Assembly (NCBI RefSeq): GCF_000176135.1
Contig: NZ_ACZN01000015.1
Span: forward strand, 186,001-250,000
Origin: Vibrio coralliilyticus ATCC BAA-450
Lineage (GTDB): Bacteria; Pseudomonadota; Gammaproteobacteria; Enterobacterales; Vibrionaceae
Length of the DNA stretch: 64,000 nucleotides
Direction of reading: 5' to 3'
Position numbers and translations under genes: made by a program. The notes beneath the pieces are model-generated. The model searched no databases, was not told the DNA's origin, and saw nothing but the letters and a program-made list of their open reading frames with translations. Positions 61,181-64,000 of this stretch are shown in pieces. Positions within the stretch are counted from its first letter, which is position 1; the number at the start of each line of letters is the position of its first letter.

Positions 61181-61212
61181 GGCGCTACATGTGATTTCTC
61201 ACATGTAGAGCC
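61181..61212 (-). terminator. Partial terminator or processing hairpin between oppA and oppB
   Basis: CTACATGTGA/TCACATGTAG (10 bp, GAAA loop on the minus strand), extended by GGC/GCC and followed by a TTATTTC stretch. The short T-run suggests partial termination or a 3' stabiliser, which would make oppA mRNA more abundant than oppBCDF mRNA. Confidence 0.7.
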
Positions 61213-61241
61213 AAATTTTTTATAGTTCTATCTGCTCAGAA

Positions 61242-62873
61242 TTATTGAGCTTTGATGTAAAGATCTTTTGAGTAGATCTTCTCTTCAGCGTTGTTCGCTG
61301 GGAAACCACCAACTTCAGTTGATAGTAGACGAGAACGTACGTACTGGTAGATTGGAGCGATAGGCATTTCTTTCGCCATCATCTTTTCAGCTTCTAGGTA
61401 GATCTTAGTACGCTCTTCCTCAGAAGTAGATTTCAGCGCTTTTTCAATCAACGCATCGTACTCTTTGCTACCCCAGTGCTGACCACCGGTAGTGTTCGAG
61501 CTCACCATTAGAGTTAGGAATGAAGTTGCTTCGTTGTAGTCACCACACCAGCCAGCGCGTGCTACTTCGAAATCACCTTGGTCTTTAGAAGATAGGTAAG
61601 TTTTCCACTCTTGGTTTTCTAGAGTAACTTCTAGACCAAGTGTTTTCTTCCACATTGAACCTAGCGCTACCGCAATCTTCTTGTGGTTTTCGTTAGTGTT
61701 GTATAGAAGGTTGAACTTAAGTGGGTTATCTGGACCGAAGCCAGCTTCTTCAAGAAGACGTTTCGCTTCAGCGATACGATCTTTCTGAGACATTTGACCG
61801 TAAGCAGGCAATGTTGGGTTGAAGTTAGCTGTAATTTCCGGAGTTAGGAAATAAGCTGGCTTCTGACCTTGGCCTAGAATCGCATTTGCTACGATGTCAC
61901 GGTCAATTGCGTAAGAAATCGCTTTACGTACGCGTACATCATCAAACGGCTTTTTAGCTGTGTTGAATGAGTAGTAGTAAGTACATAGGCTGCCTTCCAC
62001 TGATACTTCTTGTGGGTGCTCTTTCTTAAGACGCTTGAAGTGCTCTGTAGGAAGAGTAGAAGTGAAATCGATCTCACCAGATAGGAAACGGTTCATTTCC
62101 GCTACTTGGTTTTCGATAGGTAGGAAAGTGACCTTATTAAGAACCGTTTTGTCGTTGTCCCAGTACTGGTCGTTACGAGTTAGCTCTAGACGCTCGTTCA
62201 CTACCCAGTTGTTTACAACGAATGCACCGTTACCAACGAAGTGCTCAGGTTTAGTCCACTGATCACCATACTTCTCAACTGTCGCTTTGTGAACTGGCTT
62301 CATCGTTGTGTGGCCAGTCATCATTACGAAGTAAGGAACCGCGGTTTCAAGCTCAACAACTAGAGTGTGGTCGTCTGTTGCTTTAACACCTAGAGTGCTC
62401 TTGTCCTTTTTACCAGCGATGATGTCTTTCGCGTTCGCCATCTTGGTGTATTCCATGTACCAAGAGTATGGTGAAGCTGTTGCTGGGTCTACAGCACGTT
62501 GGAAGCTGTATACGAAGTCACCGGCAGTTACAGGGTCGCCGTTTGACCATTTAGCATCTTTACGTAGGTGGAAAGTGAATGTTTTGTTGTCCGTTGTTTC
62601 CCAAGACTCCGCAACACCAGGGATAGTGTTACCGTCCGCGTCTTGGTTCACCAAGCCTTCTAGAAGATCACGAATCACGTGAGACTCAGGAACACCCTGA
62701 GATTTATGCGGGTCGATCGTCGCAACTTCAGTACCGTTACCACGAACTAGTTCTTGTTTTTCTGCTAACTTAGTTCCTGCAGGGACATCTGCAGCGAGTG
62801 TTGCGGTAGAAGTAGCGGCCACTGCCAGACCAGCACCCAGAAGAAGGGCTTGAGTGATTTTGTTCTTATACAT
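61242..62873 (-). CDS. oppA: Oligopeptide-binding protein OppA
   Basis: The 543-residue periplasmic binding protein captures peptides for OppBCDF. Signal peptide of about 27 residues (MYKNKITQALLLGAGLAVAA...LAADVP) with no lipobox cysteine, so it is soluble in the periplasm. Typical SBP family 5 segments are VVELETAVPYFVMMTGHTTM and DVRVRKAISYAIDRD. ATG at 62873 has GGAG upstream; 11 more codons upstream are not used. First gene of oppABCDF, with a 628-base region before it. Confidence 0.95.
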   Translation of the reverse strand: MYKNKITQALLLGAGLAVAATSTATLAADVPAGTKLAEKQELVRGNGTEVATIDPHKSQGVPESHVIRDLLEGLVNQDADGNTIPGVAESWETTDNKTFTFHLRKDAKWSNGDPVTAGDFVYSFQRAVDPATASPYSWYMEYTKMANAKDIIAGKKDKSTLGVKATDDHTLVVELETAVPYFVMMTGHTTMKPVHKATVEKYGDQWTKPEHFVGNGAFVVNNWVVNERLELTRNDQYWDNDKTVLNKVTFLPIENQVAEMNRFLSGEIDFTSTLPTEHFKRLKKEHPQEVSVEGSLCTYYYSFNTAKKPFDDVRVRKAISYAIDRDIVANAILGQGQKPAYFLTPEITANFNPTLPAYGQMSQKDRIAEAKRLLEEAGFGPDNPLKFNLLYNTNENHKKIAVALGSMWKKTLGLEVTLENQEWKTYLSSKDQGDFEVARAGWCGDYNEATSFLTLMVSSNTTGGQHWGSKEYDALIEKALKSTSEEERTKIYLEAEKMMAKEMPIAPIYQYVRSRLLSTEVGGFPANNAEEKIYSKDLYIKAQ

Positions 62874-63501
62874 GAGTAAAACTCCAAGTTTTTCATTTGC
62901 ATCCATGACTTCTTCGTAAGGCCACTAGAACGGACAGTGATTTAGATCTGTTTAGCGCAAAATTTAAGCACAAAAATCTAAAACCCTACAAAGATTGCAG
63001 CACACATTATCAATCATCGGTGTAATTTGCCATAAAAATGTAGCGAAAAATCGTTTAATTCTCCGACCAGTGCAACATTTTGGTAAAAAACACTACTAAA
63101 GAAAGGATTTCCAGTTTATTAGAATAAGAAATTCTTCAGATTTAGATTGAAGTGCCGATTCATCTAATAAGGCGCTAGTTTTTAGCATCTTATTCTAAAT
63201 ATTGTGCAAAACTTTTAACAAAAGTTATGTAAGCGACATAACATTTAACTACTTTCCTCTTACCAAAATAGCATTCTGTGAAGTTAATCACTCTGTTGCA
63301 CAAGTAATGTGCTCCATGCCCCATTTTGGTCCGATCGCCTCAAAATACCCAAAACATTAACATCTTGATAACAATAGTTAAGTTTATAAAAAATATGGAT
63401 TTTTAGTTTTTTCTTAGCTTTTTTTAAGCTTAATCATTTGTGAGAGAGGTACATGCGCATTGATATACCGCTACCCCCACAACTGTATAGGCACCTCTAT
63501 T
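62874..63501. other. 628-base intergenic region upstream of oppA
   Basis: AT-rich region with the oppA promoter on the minus strand and the promoter of the lipoprotein gene at 63502 on the plus strand. A perfect 7-bp palindrome GTTATGT-AAGCG-ACATAAC lies at 63224-63242. I see no gene in it. Lrp- or leucine-type control of opp is known in other enterobacteria but I cannot place a site. Confidence 0.55.
63224..63242. promoter_or_regulatory. Palindrome between oppA and the lipoprotein gene
   Basis: GTTATGT (63224-63230) and ACATAAC (63236-63242) are a perfect 7-bp inverted repeat with a 5-base spacer, a shape typical of a dimeric regulator site. The regulator is unknown. Confidence 0.35.
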
Positions 63502-64000
63502 ATGAGAAAGCTCAATATACTAGCTGTATCACTATCTGCCGCATTTATACTCGCTGGCTGCGATGGTGAAGAAAGCACAACAGAAAACATTGCGGTAGAA
63601 GTTCCTTTTGCATTAAACGATATCCCGATGCCAAATGATGGCTATGGATACGATGACGATGGCTCCATTTCCCTACCCGATGAACCATCATCTCCTCAAA
63701 GTTACTCGACTAATGAAGAGTACGAGGCCTACTACCAGAGTTTTGAAACCAGTTACGCTGCGGTTGACGGTTGGGGACTTTGTGTTGAACCAATAGAGAT
63801 TCCACTGGATAGTGTAAATTCAGGTCAGGTGCCCGCTATTGACCAGTCTTCGCTGGATGGGAATGTACTGCTAATAGATAGTCAGACAAACAACGTATTT
63901 GACGGCGGACTCAAATTATCTAGTGATGGTCGGAAATTGGTTGTTGAATGTGGATCTGCACTTCAACCAAGTACTACATATCACCTCATTGTCACAAGCG
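63502..64000 (+). CDS. Lipoprotein, N-terminal part (possible VolA/Pla-1 type lipase), cut by the window end
   Basis: A frame starts at ATG 63502 and stays open to the window edge (166 codons seen). The signal MRKLNILAVSLSAAFILAGC ends in a lipobox (LAGC, Cys at 20). An acidic, Asp-rich stretch follows, with NDIPMPNDGYGYDDDGSIS and, near the edge, ALQPSTTYHLIVTS. These recall the N-terminal domain of extracellular lipases of the Pla-1/cef family and V. cholerae VolA, a surface lysophospholipase. The match is by recall of short motifs and is not firm. The catalytic part, if any, would lie beyond the window. Confidence 0.5.
   Translation, partial: MRKLNILAVSLSAAFILAGCDGEESTTENIAVEVPFALNDIPMPNDGYGYDDDGSISLPDEPSSPQSYSTNEEYEAYYQSFETSYAAVDGWGLCVEPIEIPLDSVNSGQVPAIDQSSLDGNVLLIDSQTNNVFDGGLKLSSDGRKLVVECGSALQPSTTYHLIVTS

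Overview
The window is a stretch of a gammaproteobacterial main chromosome, and the gene content and order point to the genus Vibrio. Inferred markers are a FadR about 40 residues longer than the E. coli protein, the Vibrio cell-wall protein CsiV, NhaB next to fadR, a stand-alone CARF-nuclease of the VC1899 type, and the order pflB...pflA, yeaG-yeaH-spoVR, kdsB-ycaR-lpxK-msbA-comEC, lolCDE, mfd-csiV, ndh...hinT and fadR/nhaB/dsbB/ftsK/lrp/ald, as I remember it from V. cholerae chromosome 1. The species cannot be fixed from the sequence alone. No rRNA, tRNA, prophage or CRISPR array is seen.

Layout. 1-8.9 kb: DUF3360 membrane protein, pflB, LpxR-like outer membrane enzyme, chemoreceptor, pflA, ECF-type permease. 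9-15.6 kb: yfbU, mipA/ompV-like porin-like protein, and the stress module yeaG-yeaH-spoVR with a structured intergenic region carrying a possible 21-codon gene. 15.6-25.4 kb: envelope genes on the minus strand (kdsB-ycaR-lpxK-msbA-comEC, then lolC-lolD-lolE). 25.5-31.5 kb: PilZ-like gene, mfd, csiV, an acetyltransferase and a small unknown gene. 31.5-32.1 kb: an IS200-type element. 32.1-38.3 kb: minus-strand block ndh, a 55-codon ORF, ycfP, thiK-like, lpoB, ycfL, a COG3014 lipoprotein and hinT. 38.5-45.6 kb: chemoreceptor, CARF-nuclease, fadR, nhaB, dsbB. 45.7-51.2 kb: ftsK, lrp, ald, yfbV. 51.6-57.1 kb: ackA-pta, a diguanylate cyclase, glutathionyl-hydroquinone reductase. 57.2-62.9 kb: oppABCDF. 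63.5 kb to the end: a lipoprotein gene cut by the window edge.

How the genes work together. pflB/pflA and ackA/pta make up the mixed-acid branch from pyruvate to formate, acetyl-CoA, acetyl phosphate, acetate and ATP. ndh feeds NADH electrons into respiration and carries a perfect FNR palindrome just after its predicted promoter, which fits anaerobic repression. KdsB, LpxK, MsbA and the LpxR-like protein make, move and trim LPS/lipid A. LolCDE releases lipoproteins, and LpoB, CsiV and FtsK serve cell-wall growth and division.

The most interesting non-coding signal is the 3' end of oppF. It carries a terminator and a 15-nt tract that can pair at 14 of 15 positions with the leader just upstream of oppB, which is the arrangement described for the OppZ small RNA. 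Other points worth a second look are the orphan CARF-nuclease, an IS200 transposase whose start codon lies in a perfect 10-bp stem, a three-way-junction-like pflB leader, tandem inverted repeats between yfbV and ackA, and an array of six 7-bp repeats over the dsbB stop codon.
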